Source: Datnioides undecimradiatus (Eukaryota > Chordata > Actinopteri > Lobotiformes > Datnioididae). From it: 64,000 nucleotides of DNA. Positions 46,104 to 59,074 of the stretch are shown here, piece after piece (position 1 is the stretch's first letter; each line of letters opens with the position of its first letter). The stretch is taken from the NCBI GenBank assembly GCA_008933995.1, contig WARS01000013.1, positions 13,026,808 to 13,090,807 of the forward strand, read 5' to 3'. Under the pieces are notes generated by a model. It did no database searches. It was not told where the DNA came from and saw nothing but the letters and a program-made list of their open reading frames with translations. Both the position numbers and the translations under genes were made by a program.

Positions 46104-46206
46104 GGGGGGGTGGGGGGGGGGGGGGCAGTTGATTCACAGAAGAGGGGCGAGGTAACAGCCACAGAAGAGATGATGAAAAAATTGGGGGGTTGTGGGGGGG
46201 TGGGGG
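46104..46206 (+). repeat. G-rich tracts (G7, G14, G6, G7, G5)
   Basis: Runs at 46104-46110, 46112-46125, 46184-46189, 46194-46200 and 46202-46206. The last three form a four-stack-capable G-quadruplex pattern on the plus strand. Confidence 0.9.
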
Positions 46207-46473
46207 TGGACTTACTAAGGGTAACAGTATGTGGAGAGGGTGGACGTTTCTGGAAGTGGAATCAACAAATTTATCGGTTTATGTCAAATGTTGGTCTAAA
46301 TCAACCCCAGAGCGTCTCGGCTGGGACTGGGCGGCTAGCAGATGTTTTGCTCAGCTGTTGCAGAACCGATCCGCTGTTGGGTGGATGTGCCTCCGATTAA
46401 GTGGGCCCTCTGTAATGAAACAGCCTTGGGAACCTGAACAGGACCAATGCAAGAACGACAAACTGCAGATCCC

Positions 46474-46475
<2 letters not shown>

Positions 46476-46502
<27 letters not shown>
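46476..46502. repeat. (TG)n microsatellite
   Basis: About 13 TG units. Confidence 0.94.
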
Positions 46503-46506
<4 letters not shown>

Positions 46507-49500
46507 CATATGTGGGAGGTAGTGGAAATAACATGAAGGGTACTGGCTATTTGTTTTTGGCTCTACTGCATCTTCATATATTAAAGCTGGACCATGAAAA
46601 GATGGTTTGATGTTGGTGTGCTCATCTGCTACATACTTATACAAATAACTGCACACGTTTATGTGATACCAGCCACCTATTTCAGGTGAGAACTCAGACA
46701 TACAGATACACATCTGAGCGTTATGTTTCTGTGTCTTTGTCACTGTCTGTATTTTTATGCTAGAAAGCATCTGCATGTGGTTTGTTGTGCCACACCCATT
46801 TTTCAGAAGACGAGCTACATTTTTGTTGCGCATACACACAGAGAAGGATGAGAAAATAGCATGAAAAAAAAACAGCACAGCGAAACCACAACCATGAGAT
46901 GTAGCCTGAAGACCACAGTGCCACGCATGTAATGTAGATAGAGGCGAATATGCAGAATCATGTACACACACACACACACACACACTCACACAGACACACT
47001 CACACAGACACAAACGCAGAGCACAGGTACTTTGGTCAGATTTAGAGAACAGTCAACATAAATCCTCATGTCTTCACTTTGCATCCAACCAGAAATGTTG
47101 ATACTGTCATCACACACCTGGATTACGCCTGTCACTTTTTGTTTAAAGACTTTTCTTTTTTTTTAACCCACAAGGCTTCACTTCTTGTGAAATCCCCTCC
47201 TCCTCATATCTCTACTGAAAATACCACTGTCGCCGTGCTTGGAGATCACACTTATCGCACCATCTGAAGTGTGTTTGCTGGTGTGCGATTGAGGTTGTGC
47301 AGGAGCTACATGTCACAATGCACCTGTGTGCTGGCGGAAATGCTGCCCCCCCTCCCCACCCACCACAACAATGTACACACACACACACACACACACACAC
47401 AGGCATAATGGCCACCTCCTGTAGTGTCTCGTTTCTGTCTTGTTACCTTAATACTTGAGTTGGCAACATTCTCACAGCAATCATGTCACTTTCATTATTA
47501 AATTTTGGATTTCTTTTTTTTCCTGTATACAGTATTAATGAAATAATTAAAAGAATGGATAGATCAACATATATTCTATACATATTATTGTTACATAAAT
47601 GTAATGTAGGGTAAACCTGGAATGATTTTAAGTATAACAAGAGTTGAGAGTTTCTCAGTGGGCACTGATCAGCAGCCTGCTTGTAAATTCCCCTCTGAAA
47701 AGCAATACTTGCTCTTTGACATATTTTCTTGCATGACATTTAAAAAACCTGTTTGCTGCAGCACATAGAGTACTAGGTTACTTGAACGCAGTACAGTCAT
47801 AATATTTTGTGAGTGCACTTATAAAGTTAAAAACTTCCTTGTCAATGTCTTCAGTCAAAGCCAAAGTCCTCACCTTGTGAAGTCATACACCCCTCCTGGT
47901 GCTCCTGCCATGCTAAGATCGTTCCCTGGAAGTCCTGTTATGTAACCTTTTATAGTACCAGCTGCAATGTGCACTGGATGTTGTCTGGACCTGCTCTACT
48001 GTGTCAAAATGGTGACCATCTACTTTGAGTTTTATTTTGTAGAAGAGGGAGGAGTTGTGAAATCCAGAGACAATGGCAGGTGAGGAGCAATGATTGTGTT
48101 GGTGTTGATGGTGGAAAACCAAAGCAACATCGCATGTGGTTTAGGTTGTTTGTACTGACCGTTTTCTTCCTCGGACATGGTGCAGTAGAGCTCTCCACTG
48201 ACAGTCTGCCCCTTTGGGATTAATTCAGAGTCCATAACCCTGCAAATGCTGGAGAAAAACGATCAGCATTCACTCCTGAGATGATGCACTGACCTCTGTC
48301 TTTAACATGAGGGCTTTACCACTCAGACTGCTATTTGGTCTCTGGGTCATAGCTGGTGTTGATCTACATCATGAAACTTGGTTTGACCCAAGGGTTTTTA
48401 TTCATAAAGCCTGTGCAGGGCCAATAATATTTACAAACTGCCCGATGACAAATAATAAAAATTAATCTCATATTGATGACAAACAGAGAAAAATGGCATC
48501 CTGCTCTACAGGATCTGTAATAAATCAGCTGTTCCAATCTTCCCAAGTGGCTGGACGAATAATTGAAGAATATTGACTCAAAATACATATTTTTGTAGTT
48601 GTGTTATCCTGTCTGTCTGAGACCAATACTGACTGCAAAATCTGTTCCTCTGCATAATGATCCTTCTCCCTGAAATCAAGCAGCAGAAGTAAAGTGACAA
48701 TGCGCAAATACTACTGAACTAAGAGTATGTTTACATGTCACTGTGTAGGGTGTTTATCTTTTGCTTGATGAATAGCTTTAAAAAAAGGGTGGGGGATGAA
48801 ATGGGGGGTGAATTCTTCAGACTCATTTAAAATGAGACTCTGATATCTGTGGAGGACAGTAGCAGAACAGTAGTAGTTGTAGTTTATTTCCATCTCGTGT
48901 AAAATAAGCAAAACCTCAATTCTGCATGTGTGGAGGAGGGAAATAAGAAACTTTAAAAGACAGTGAAACATCTGAATAGAGGATCATAGTGAGAGAGCAT
49001 ATATAGTAATGTCCAGCTTTATGTACAAAAATGAACAAGTCTGAAGTCTCTACATGCAAAAGACTGTACAAGATCTTTTTTAAAAATATACAAGGTCATA
49101 TTCTGCAAATTACTCAATCAGATCTTGCTTATTATGCTGACTTTTTTCAGTAATTATTTTTTCTCTGGCTTCTATTGATATCTCTTTGTTAGACATGTTT
49201 TCTGTCTTTGTCTCTGCTGTATGTAGGCCAGGGTGACCACAGACATGATGAGCAGGTCGACAGGTGTCCCCCTGCCTCCAGCTGTGATCAGAAACACTCT
49301 CTGTGGTTTTTACTGAGAAAAAGCCTCAATGCGGAGTCCTGAACATAGACTCATTTAAACTATATGTGACTGTATACACATTGTAATGTAGTGGTAGACA
49401 TACACTGACATGATTCCCCCTCCACCCATAACCACACATCACACACACAAGTAATGCATGTAGGGGAACTTTACCACTTTTCACGGCCACCATAATAAAG

Positions 49501-49839
49501 GAAACGCTCGGACACACCCGCTCACCTATAGCACACTTTTAAAATGTTTGTATTTCGGTTTTATACACAGACCTGTGCATCTGACATGTGGCTCATCTTA
49601 CAGCGGTACTTTCTGTGCTCTATACTTGTGTGTGTGTGTGTGTGTCTGATCTGAATCAAGCCCAAGATGTTATATGTTCAGGAAACCACAGAAACACTCT
49701 CGCCTTGAGCGCCACACAATGACATTTAACATCAGTACATTCTTTCTCCTCAATATTTAAACTTTTATCTTCTTTGTTCTACCAAACCTGCCATTACTGT
49801 CTGTAATGTTTGGTCTATTGTGCAGTATTTTCTAAGAGG

Positions 49840-50093
49840 GGAGTCTCTCCCCCTCTGCCCCTCTCTTTCTCTCTCTTTCGGTCAAGGCAGATGACTGTCC
49901 ACCTAGAGCCAGGATCTGCCCAAGGTTTCTGCCTGTTAAAAGGAAGTTTTTCCTTGCCATTGTTGCCAAGTGCTTGCTCATGGTGGAACTGTTGGGTGTA
50001 ATTAATAGTAATGAGTGTGGTCTAAAGTGCCCTGGGATGACTTTGGTTGTGATTTGGCACTACATAAATAAACTGAATTGAATTGAATTGAAT
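49840..50093 (+). mobile_element. 3' end of an L2/Maui-type retroelement (truncated) with TTGAA-type tail
   Basis: GTCAAGGCAGATGACTGTCC, then GCCAGGATCTGCCCAAGG, TTTCTGCCTGTTAAAAGGAA, GTTTTTCCTTGCCATTGTTG, TGGTCTAAAGTGCCCTGG, TTGTGATTTGGCACTACAT and AAATAAACTGAATTGAATTG occur in order. This is the well-known fish LINE/SINE 3' region ending in a pentamer tail. 5'-truncated, no coding capacity. The exact family name needs a library search. Confidence 0.75.
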
Positions 50094-50335
50094 CTTTTCT
50101 GAAGTACTGTATATCTAATCCCACTGTATTCACAGTGCTACAGATGCAAGAAAAGATGCATGTTTTTTAGTATTTTTCATCAGACTGATTCATTGTCACT
50201 GTTCTGTGACCAACTTTTTCTTTTATTTCCTACAACATTTTCTACTTTGTGCAAAGTATTAGTAAGTAGTCGTCGACTAAGACTGTTGCCTTGTGTGTTA
50301 CAGTGCGGTACAGTGATGCTTTCAGATAAACACTA

Positions 50336-50400
50336 ATGTCAGCATGCTAACAGGCTCACAATGCTACAACAATGCTAATTAGCTAAAACTTAGCAGCTAC
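50336..50400. repeat. Fragment of a GCTAACATGCTAA-type fish repeat
   Basis: TGTCAGCATGCTAACAGGCT, then CACAATGCTAC and AATGCTAATTAGCTAAAAC, echo a dispersed percomorph repeat rich in ATGCTAACATGC. Short and degenerate; recognised from memory. Confidence 0.35.
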
Positions 50401-51969
50401 AATTGGGAAAGTTTTTGTTTGTTTGTTGTTTGTTTTCAATTCTTGGTCATTGGTCAGCATCACTATAAATGTGAGAATACTAGTCAAAAATCTACATTTC
50501 AAAGTAAAGTTAAACCAACATCATCTGCCATGTTGAGCCAAAACCTGAAAGACTGTTATAACAATACCATTCTTTTTCAACCTGTATAACATGGATAAGG
50601 AAAAACTCACAGTTAACCAAATGGATCGCGCAGAAAAACAAAACAAAACAATGAAATAAGTCTATACAGTTTGTATACAGGTTTTTATTGTTAGACAGCT
50701 ACCAGCTGAAACACCAACTCTAAGGTGAGATCAGTGTTGTTAATCTGTGGTGGAAACCGTGTGAATCATGAAACTGAACTCAGTTGCAATCTCAAAAGAC
50801 TCTAAATGACTTAAGGAATTTTGTCTTAGTTTCATAATTTAGCAACAAAAACTTTCACTTCTTTTCTAAACATTAAATAGGTGCGAGACACACTCTGATT
50901 TTTGGACTAAGTAGCAACTCATCTTAGTAGTGCAGGAACTACATTCAACCTTGGCCTGCGTGAATTGACGGTAATCAACGAACAGCAAAAGACGATGATG
51001 GGAAAAAAGGTGATTTTGTTCAGACATTTCCATACTTGTGTTAATGTCATGAAAAATAAACTGAAAACTCTCAGTCCTTTAACCTCAGGAGTTTCTCACT
51101 CATAGGATTTTAACTAAACTTAGATATTGTTTTTTCTGTTTTGGTTCTCATTTGGTTCTATTTCTCCCAGATACACACCTTTAAGTCTGATGCAATCAGA
51201 GTTATTTGCATCTTAGCCCCTATATTCTAGCTCAAGGTCACACTGGCAGCAGTACCCAATTTTCCTTGTACTGAATTCACATATGCATACCGCAAAAGCA
51301 GAATGTAACACTTTAGGCCAAAAAGAGGTAAACTGTCATTAGATTCCCGCCTTTTAGTTGGCTTTAAAGTAAAAAGATGTGTTTGTGCTTCCTGGACTTC
51401 CTGGACTGGGCGTCTGTCAGAGAAAAACTGATATAATATAATATACATCACTTTACATCAAAGTAAACAAACAAATGTTTATAAACCTAGCAGAGAGATT
51501 CAGAACAATGAATAAGCAAGTAAAGCAGTTAAAAATACCAATCAAAAGTAATAATAAGTAAGTTATATTTGATAAAAAGTTAAAAGTGTGTGTTTTAAAG
51601 ATGGTGTTATACATATTCTGTGCAGTTTATCACTAATTTTGACATAGACACATTTATAGATGTTTAGTTTGTATACTGTAATTTAGATATTTCTATGAAT
51701 GGAAACTGCAGTTTAAGTTAAACTGTTGTTTTTAGGCACACCTTAGAAATAAATCTGCACTTCCTCCAACTTTCCACCTAAACTCCATGTATAATGAAAT
51801 CTCAGCCAATATGGAAACCACATGACTGAAGTGGCTAAAAAGTGAATAAACACAGTGGCATGCTGTGTGTGTGTGTGCTGCACTGAGAATATAAATATAG
51901 GGCACGGGAAAACATGGAGGAAATGTTTGGCCATTAATGCAGCCATTATTTTCCAAGGAGAACACTTCC

Positions 51970-51971
<2 letters not shown>

Positions 51972-52016
<45 letters not shown>
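51972..52016. repeat. (AC)n microsatellite
   Basis: About 22 uninterrupted AC units. Confidence 0.96.
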
Positions 52017-52020
<4 letters not shown>

Positions 52021-55000
52021 GCTCCGTCGTCCAGCTCTGCCCTCTTCCTTTTGCCTGGAAAGCAAGAAGGGCATAAGAACAACAGAAATAAAAAAACAAC
52101 AAGATGTTTTTCTTTCCTTTTTGAAACAATGTCCAGCTTGGGATGGATTTTTCTGTGTCTAGTGAACATTTTTTATTTAAAATTGTATAAAATGTGATGT
52201 TCCTTCCGTTCTGCTTTCCTATGATAAACAATAAGATTATTCACACCGCAGGCCCTGTCTTTGCATGCAATGCTCCTGTTAACAGGGAAGGAGAGACTTA
52301 ATGCCTCCTCAGGATCTCTCATAAAACACAGGTTTATTGATGTTCTAAATGTATGTATTTTCTGTCCGTCTCCACCTTCAGCTCTGCGAGAGCACAGACT
52401 GTTATTTTGCCCCATGGAGGGCCTGAGAGAAGAGAAACATCCACGGCCCTTGCATGCGTTCCTCACATTCTGAACTGAAACCACATGGCGGGTTTAGCCC
52501 TAATGATATTTGGATGACTTGCATAGAGGGCATCCAACATCCAAACTAGATAAGTAGGCACAGAATCAATAGAAAAGACAGAATCACCCCAGAAGGCTCA
52601 CACGAAGGCAGTCAATGCATAGCTTCACATTACCGAGCTTTTCTTTTTCGCTTTGTCGTCTCATCTTGACTTCGTGTTTAGTTTGAAATAAAACCCTCTC
52701 CCTGTGTCTCTGTCTCACACACACTCGTACAAGAGATATGCACACAGAAAACAACACGCCCTTGTTATTACTGGAAAGTCACAACTGACATCCCCCTGCA
52801 GGTGGCTATGTGCCAACTGAACAGTCATACCCCAAGCTGGGGTGCAAAAATAAAACACCCCTTATTATGCCATGGGCATTCTGAGCAAAACATACAGTTA
52901 GAGCTCACACAGACGCAGCGCTCTATCAGGGTGCACATGTGCTGCTCAGGGCTGTTGTATCAGTCTCTGATAATATTAGGGCACCACCCGTTGGTATTTA
53001 TACCCCCCGTAGACAGAAATAAATGTCTTTTTGGACCGCCCTATTGTGCTCAGGTCAATCGTCAGCATGTGTGCATGCGTGTCTTTATCTGGTACCCATG
53101 ACCAGTCTCTGCCTCACCCAAAAACCTAACGAAGTCACTCATTCCAAGAAACTGTCCTGATGCGACCCTGGTCACTGAGTGCTCTGTCTGGTGCACCGAG
53201 AAGGAACACAAACAGCCAGAGGTGAAATCACATTTTCAAGATTCTATTTGTTCATTATTTTTAAATCACTACTTTGTCACACTGTGCTGGCTGTGATCCC
53301 ACGACATGTGTACACTTTTAATAGCTGGAATCAGATTCTGAAGCGAAGAGAAGCGCTAAGAACTGCTTCAAGTCTAACAGGACATGGGTGACAGGGTGCC
53401 AACAGGCAGTGCATGGTGTTGACTGTGTAGGAGTTTTTGGTTTGTAAATAGCTTTCTATCAGGGGACCAGGTGTTCACAAAACAATTGGTCCTTTAGCTA
53501 TTTCTTACAGGATTGTAAGGAACTCTACAGATCTGAAAACCAGTCACCATATAAAGTTGCTATTGCAGGAATAGTTGCCTACTCACATATTTGGCAGACA
53601 AACAAGTTTATTTTCATTCATCTGAAGTCATGTTTTTGTCTGTCTGAGAAAGTAATTCCAATATTTAGTCATCTTTTAGTGCTCATTTTTCCTCTACCAG
53701 CTCTTGAAGAGAATAAATGGCTCTTTAACTTGAAAATGTTTCACTATATTAAGGAGCTTGTCACTTGTCTCTGTCTATCTGCTGTTTGTTGTCGGCTAAC
53801 CAGTTGGTTGGTTGAAACCAGCTGCCTGCTACAGCTAAAGTAATGCAGATGATAGTGATAAACAGTAAAGCCAAAACAGAAATGATGAGCTGAAAGACAC
53901 TAAAGTGCTCTGTAGAGCTGTGGGGAACTGCTGAGCTGTGTGATAATTCTTTGCAGGTTCTTCACTACAACGTACCCTTTTACCCCTTCTCACTGTGTGT
54001 ATGAAGACAGCTGTGCCTCTTTAAAGGACATATGGGGGAAAAAGATCAGCAGTAATCCAACTGAACCTGATTTCTGTCAGAGGAAAGTAAACTGTAAGAA
54101 TTGAATGAATGAACACACTTTTATTAAAACAACTCACTGTATGAATAATCCGGTGTAACTCTAATAAATGTCCTAAATGATGAAAAGTGTAAGTGAAGGC
54201 AATTTTATTAAAAAATTTGAAAAACATGAATGAATTTTGGCCAGTTTTTTCATAAAACCGTTAAACATCCTAACATTGTGCTGGTGCCAGTTCGCTGTTA
54301 GACATCTAAATGATGCATGAGGCTGCTGCTGATCAGGAATGGTTATTATCAATGGGGGTATGTAACGCCAGAAATACATCCCCTTTGTTAAAATACAGGG
54401 TGTTCAGTTTGTCGTTGCTCTGTTGTGAGATAATGCAGCCAGAGAGCCCTCACCTAGGGATGTTGCTGCAACCAGAGCTTCTCTTTCCCTTCATCTAACC
54501 TCGTGCACAGACGCAACGGCTCAGCAGACCGCAGGAGCGCAAGCTTATCAGCAGGCAAAAGAAGTGCCTCTGCTCCGTACCAGCGCTGACAATTAACTGT
54601 CGCGCAATGACTGGATTTCTCTGATAACCTTTTATTTGTTCCTCCTTCACATCACTGCTCCTGCAATCTTGCTCCATACACAACCGGCCAGAGAGATGTG
54701 AGCTGAGGTGAGCTCAAATCTCTTCCGGCAATATTGCACATATATCAGATATATCTTCATACAAGCCTGCCACACGTGTGTGTGTGTGTGTGTGTTCACC
54801 AGTTCTGTTGTGTTTCTCTACACACACCACAATGTGTAGTGATGGTGTCCAGTATGACCTAACTGATCTTAACTGCCTCTGGCTGACCTCAGTGTTTATC
54901 AGGGAGGTCATTAGGTCAATGAGGTTGGGTGAGGCACATGTAGAGACACTGCCATCTGGTGGCCAAATGGTTGCATGAAAGAGTTGAAATAAAGTTAGAG

Positions 55001-55955
55001 AATATTTACTTGTCATGAAGTTTATGTAACAAATTTAAATAAAACAAGAAGAGAAATAAGTGAATGACAGTACATCTCTGATATACACTGCAAAGAGAAA
55101 CCATAAAAATCGAATGTGTAACAGCAACACAGGAAGTCAGTGAAGCAGCAGTATGTGTTACATACTTATCATCCTAAACCCCTTCCATCTCTACTCCAGC
55201 ACTGATAAGTATTCTGGGATTTAGGTCTATATGGAGTGTTTCGGTTAGGGCACAGACAGTAAGCTGTGGTGTCTGCATTTCAGGTCCAACTGAAGACCTT
55301 TGCTGGATTTCTCTACTCATCTCCATCCCGATTTCCTTTGGGTTATCAAATAAAGGCCAGAAATGCACTGAAAATTACCGAAAAAAGAACAATGGATCAT
55401 TAGATAGATATGCAATAGTACAATTATCTATACAAATATCTACACCAAAATAAAACACCCTCATTCTCAGTAATAAAATGAAAGGTACAGTTTTTTCAAT
55501 GTTTGTAATTAACTCCTTTCACTGGGTTTGGTCTATTTCATATTTGTATTTATACTCGGCATGTATTATAATATGTTTACTCTTAATATCTCTAGCACAC
55601 TGGATGCATTTTACTTTGGGATAAATTAAGTTTTCCTGTGTCTTAACTTGTGTTGCACACGTTTTTAGGTATTATTCTAGTGGGAGTCAAACCATTTCAC
55701 CCAACCACAATAAAGTTAAATATTTTAAAATAAACCATGATAACATGTAGTATAAAGGATTGTTTCCTTTATAACTACTATTGTGGTTGTATTTGGAAAT
55801 GTTCTCAAGTAACCCATTTCTGTTAAATTTTAATAATATTCACCACTACTGACTTTAAGCAGTATTTGATTAGCAATTTCCATAACATGTGTAAAATTGA
55901 CAAATATTAAAGATGAACAATACATCAAACAGAGGCCTGCTTCTATGTACAACTG

Positions 55956-55961
55956 TTTATT
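55956..55961 (-). promoter_or_regulatory. vdr: Polyadenylation signal AATAAA (vdr, inferred)
   Basis: TTTATT on the plus strand; downstream on the minus strand come GT/T-rich GTTGTACATAG and CTCTGTTTGATGTATTG. First canonical signal below the vdr stop by reading through the sequence. Confidence 0.4.
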
Positions 55962-58670
55962 TTTGATTTGCAAAACATCTGACAAAAATAACATTACATA
56001 AACACCAATTCATAATAGAAAAAAGAAGATCTTTGAAAAAAATGAGACAAAAGATAAATTGCAATTACATTAGAATTTAAGTGACTTTTTTGATAATTGG
56101 AGCCATATCATGCTGACCTACACAGGCAGTTTATGGCAAATAGATTCGTCAGTATGCATGTGTTACAAACATTACATTAAGTGCTTTTTGTTGGTTCAGG
56201 CATTAAAATTGAATGTGGCATGATTTGGGTTCACAATGCAGGGTGCGAATTCAATGCCAAATTCAAACATATTTCTTATAAAAGATTAATACACGTGGCT
56301 GACAGAGTACTAAGTAAGAGGCCAATCTCATACTCAGACAACCTTCCCACTCAAATCAAGCTGGGGAACATTTGAAGCCAGCTTCATTAACCCCCTGCAT
56401 CAAAAGGGTCATTTTATGGCACACAGCTCAAAGTAGATGTGACCATGGCGACATTGTTCCTCAGTATTCACTGATCAATAAAATCTCTCATTTCATTCAG
56501 TGTTTACCTGAAGCAGTTTGACATGAATACAAAAAAACTTGGTTTATATTCACCAAAGTGAGTAGTTTCTCTGTTTACATCGTACTTAGGATCAGACTGG
56601 AATTTTTTTTTCCCCAATAAGCACCACTAAGTTGCGTATGTTTCAAAAAGACACGATCTTTCAATGAGGCTAGTCGCGCCTCTGTGGGGGAGGGGCGACA
56701 TTTTGGACGACGCCTGCATTTTATAGTGTCAATAGCATGCGACTTGGTGACGCTCAAGATAAAAAGCAGCATTGCATGGATACTGAGGATTTCACTTCTC
56801 CTAATTCCCCTTGTTAGACCAAACATCGGCAGGGAATGATGAAGGTGCGGGAGCAGACTTTAGGACAGAAGGAGAGGTAAAGACACGGAGAGGGTTTGGA
56901 AGAAAATGGCAAATAAGAGGGACAGGGTAAGGATGGCATACTACTGAGCAAAGACCACACTAACAGGATTAAGCAGAGCGCAAACACACCTCTCGCTTCT
57001 CCTACTGCCACAAAGTCTTTCATGTTGTTCCTTCTTTAGCCCTGCATTCACTCTGCAAAGGTTACCCCTTCAGTTTTCACATGAGAACTATCAAGGATAA
57101 GCTGGACATCAGCATGGCGATACGATTAATTGCACCAGTTGCTGAAAATGACCAAGTTATCCCAAATGATAGAGCACAAGAGCAAAGATGAAGAAGTCTT
57201 TTTTGGAGTAAATGCAGCCTCGCCCTAGCCAGTCTGAGCCCTGTTGGTCAGAGTGCAGGCACTAGATTAAAAACACTCCTGGTATTTGTGCGTTAAAAAA
57301 AGGCAATGCTAAGTCCGAGAAGAAAAAAAAAACTGTACAAAAAGACAAAACAAACAAAAAAAAAAACCAAACTATGAATGACTTCATTAGCTGGACTCTC
57401 CCAAATCTGTGAGATATCTCTGAGGTAATCATTGAAGTATGACTCATTAGACAGCAATAAATACCAACATGAATACAAATATTACAAAAGTAAAAACAGA
57501 GGCAAATGCTTAATGCTAAAGCAAAATCTGAGCTAAAAGAGGTAGGTTTTTTAGGTAGATTATGGTGTACATCCATTGCGGACACTCCTTTTTGTAAGAA
57601 CTACATTAAGTTGATTCCATTACAATCCCTGTCCTAATGGGAGGAAGAACAAAAATAAAAAAAAAAAAAAGACTTGAAAGCCTTTGTATGGGAGATGGCC
57701 TACTGATTTCTATGAATGGTAGCATACATGTTGTTACAGACAGGATTTGTAATGGCAACAGTTATACAAAAAACTTAAAAAATGTCTACTAACATGATAT
57801 CCTGTAAAGCTTGCTGGTGATAGTGTACCATAAGTTGTATATTGCAGGCATTGTTACTGTGTTATGTTGCCAATCGTGTGGAAATCTCGCCAAAGATGGG
57901 CCCACCTAATTTGTGGTAGATTTCCATTGACACATGGTTTTTCAAGTTCCAGTATTTTAACAACCACAATGCAGAGTTTAAAAACTTACAGATTCTGAGC
58001 AGCCTACCATGGTGAAAACCAAACAGGAAGCTCTGGGGATGATCCACCTTTAGATTTAACTGTATTTGTGTGTTCTGTACAGTATGTTGGGAGGGGAATC
58101 CAATGGAAGAAAAGGTCCCAAAATAACTTTACTTGGAAATTCAGTCATAATAGAGAAACAGGGGTTCCCTTCTTTTGAAAAACCCTAAAGTAAGAATTCC
58201 CCCGATGCTTTGCGGCACAGACCACAATCTAATGCTTCAATTGGCGGTTGTACGTTTTATCCTGAAGACCATTCCTGTTCAGTTTTCAAATACCCCAAGA
58301 TCAACTCCTCTTTTACCCTGTTCTTGTGTGGAGGGAACTCTCCCCGTGGCACTTACGTTTCACCAAAGCTCCCACTGTATTAAACATACACAAATCAACA
58401 CTGCATCTCTATCTTTTTTTTTTAAAAAAAAAAAAACAACCTAAAACAAAAATTAAACCCATATCTACATACAGAAGTATGTATTCAGAGAAATTCAACA
58501 TGGAGACTTTTTTTTTTCAAAACTTCAAAAGTCATTGTTCAGTAACCAAGCACATCATACCTCTCATCAAACTGACATACTATACACATGAGTGGTACTG
58601 CCTAAGGACACTCCAGCCTCAACTCCTTTAAGTTCAATCACAGAAGGGGGATTTGTAGGGCACGTGGAAT

Positions 58671-58687
58671 TTATATATATATATATT

Positions 58688-58747
<60 letters not shown>
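58671..58747. repeat. (AT)n microsatellite
   Basis: About 77 bases of nearly pure AT/TA dinucleotides with a few phase shifts (TTTA, ATTA, TAAT). Confidence 0.96.
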
Positions 58748-59052
58748 CACACACTAAATAATCCTCATGATTTTCATGGAGAAACTTCTCATTATTATGT
58801 GAACATGGAACTATCCAAAAACTAACTATCTGTGCTGTGCAGAATATCTATGCATCCATCCCCGACTGTCAGCTTGCAGAGTGTCACAGTGACTGAAGAC
58901 GAGTTGGAATAAAGCCACAGTGGCGGAGAATGGACTTAAAATCCTTTAACAGGTTATACAAAAACCCACATGGGCTGAACAAATTAAAGCAAAAACCATC
59001 ACAACTTCTAACAAAGCAGTTGCGAGAACATGTTCAGCTCATCAACAAAGAT

Positions 59053-59074
59053 ATGCTCTCTCTCTCTCTCTCAC
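59053..59074. repeat. (TC)n simple repeat
   Basis: TCTCTCTC run within the putative vdr 3' UTR. Confidence 0.85.

Larger units (their letters stand above)
43626..49839. other. Intergenic region, part 3
   Basis: No gene supported. Several CA/TG microsatellites (46476-46502, 46966-47010, 47375-47401) and G-rich tracts at 46104-46206. The longest open frame (46351-47013, minus) is built from repeat translation. Confidence 0.7.
50094..55939. other. Intergenic region, part 4
   Basis: No gene supported. A degenerate repeat lies at about 50336-50400 and a CA microsatellite at 51972-52016. A GC-richer patch near 54490-54600 has no recognisable function. Confidence 0.65.

Noticed and set aside
46351-47013. 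220-codon minus-strand open frame, the longest in the window
   Set aside because: Much of it is translation of CA/GT microsatellites (Cys-Val and His-Thr runs), and the rest has no family resemblance.
51732-52231. Minus-strand open frames of 145 and 162 codons
   Set aside because: Both run through the (AC)n tract at 51972-52016 and have no recognisable domain.
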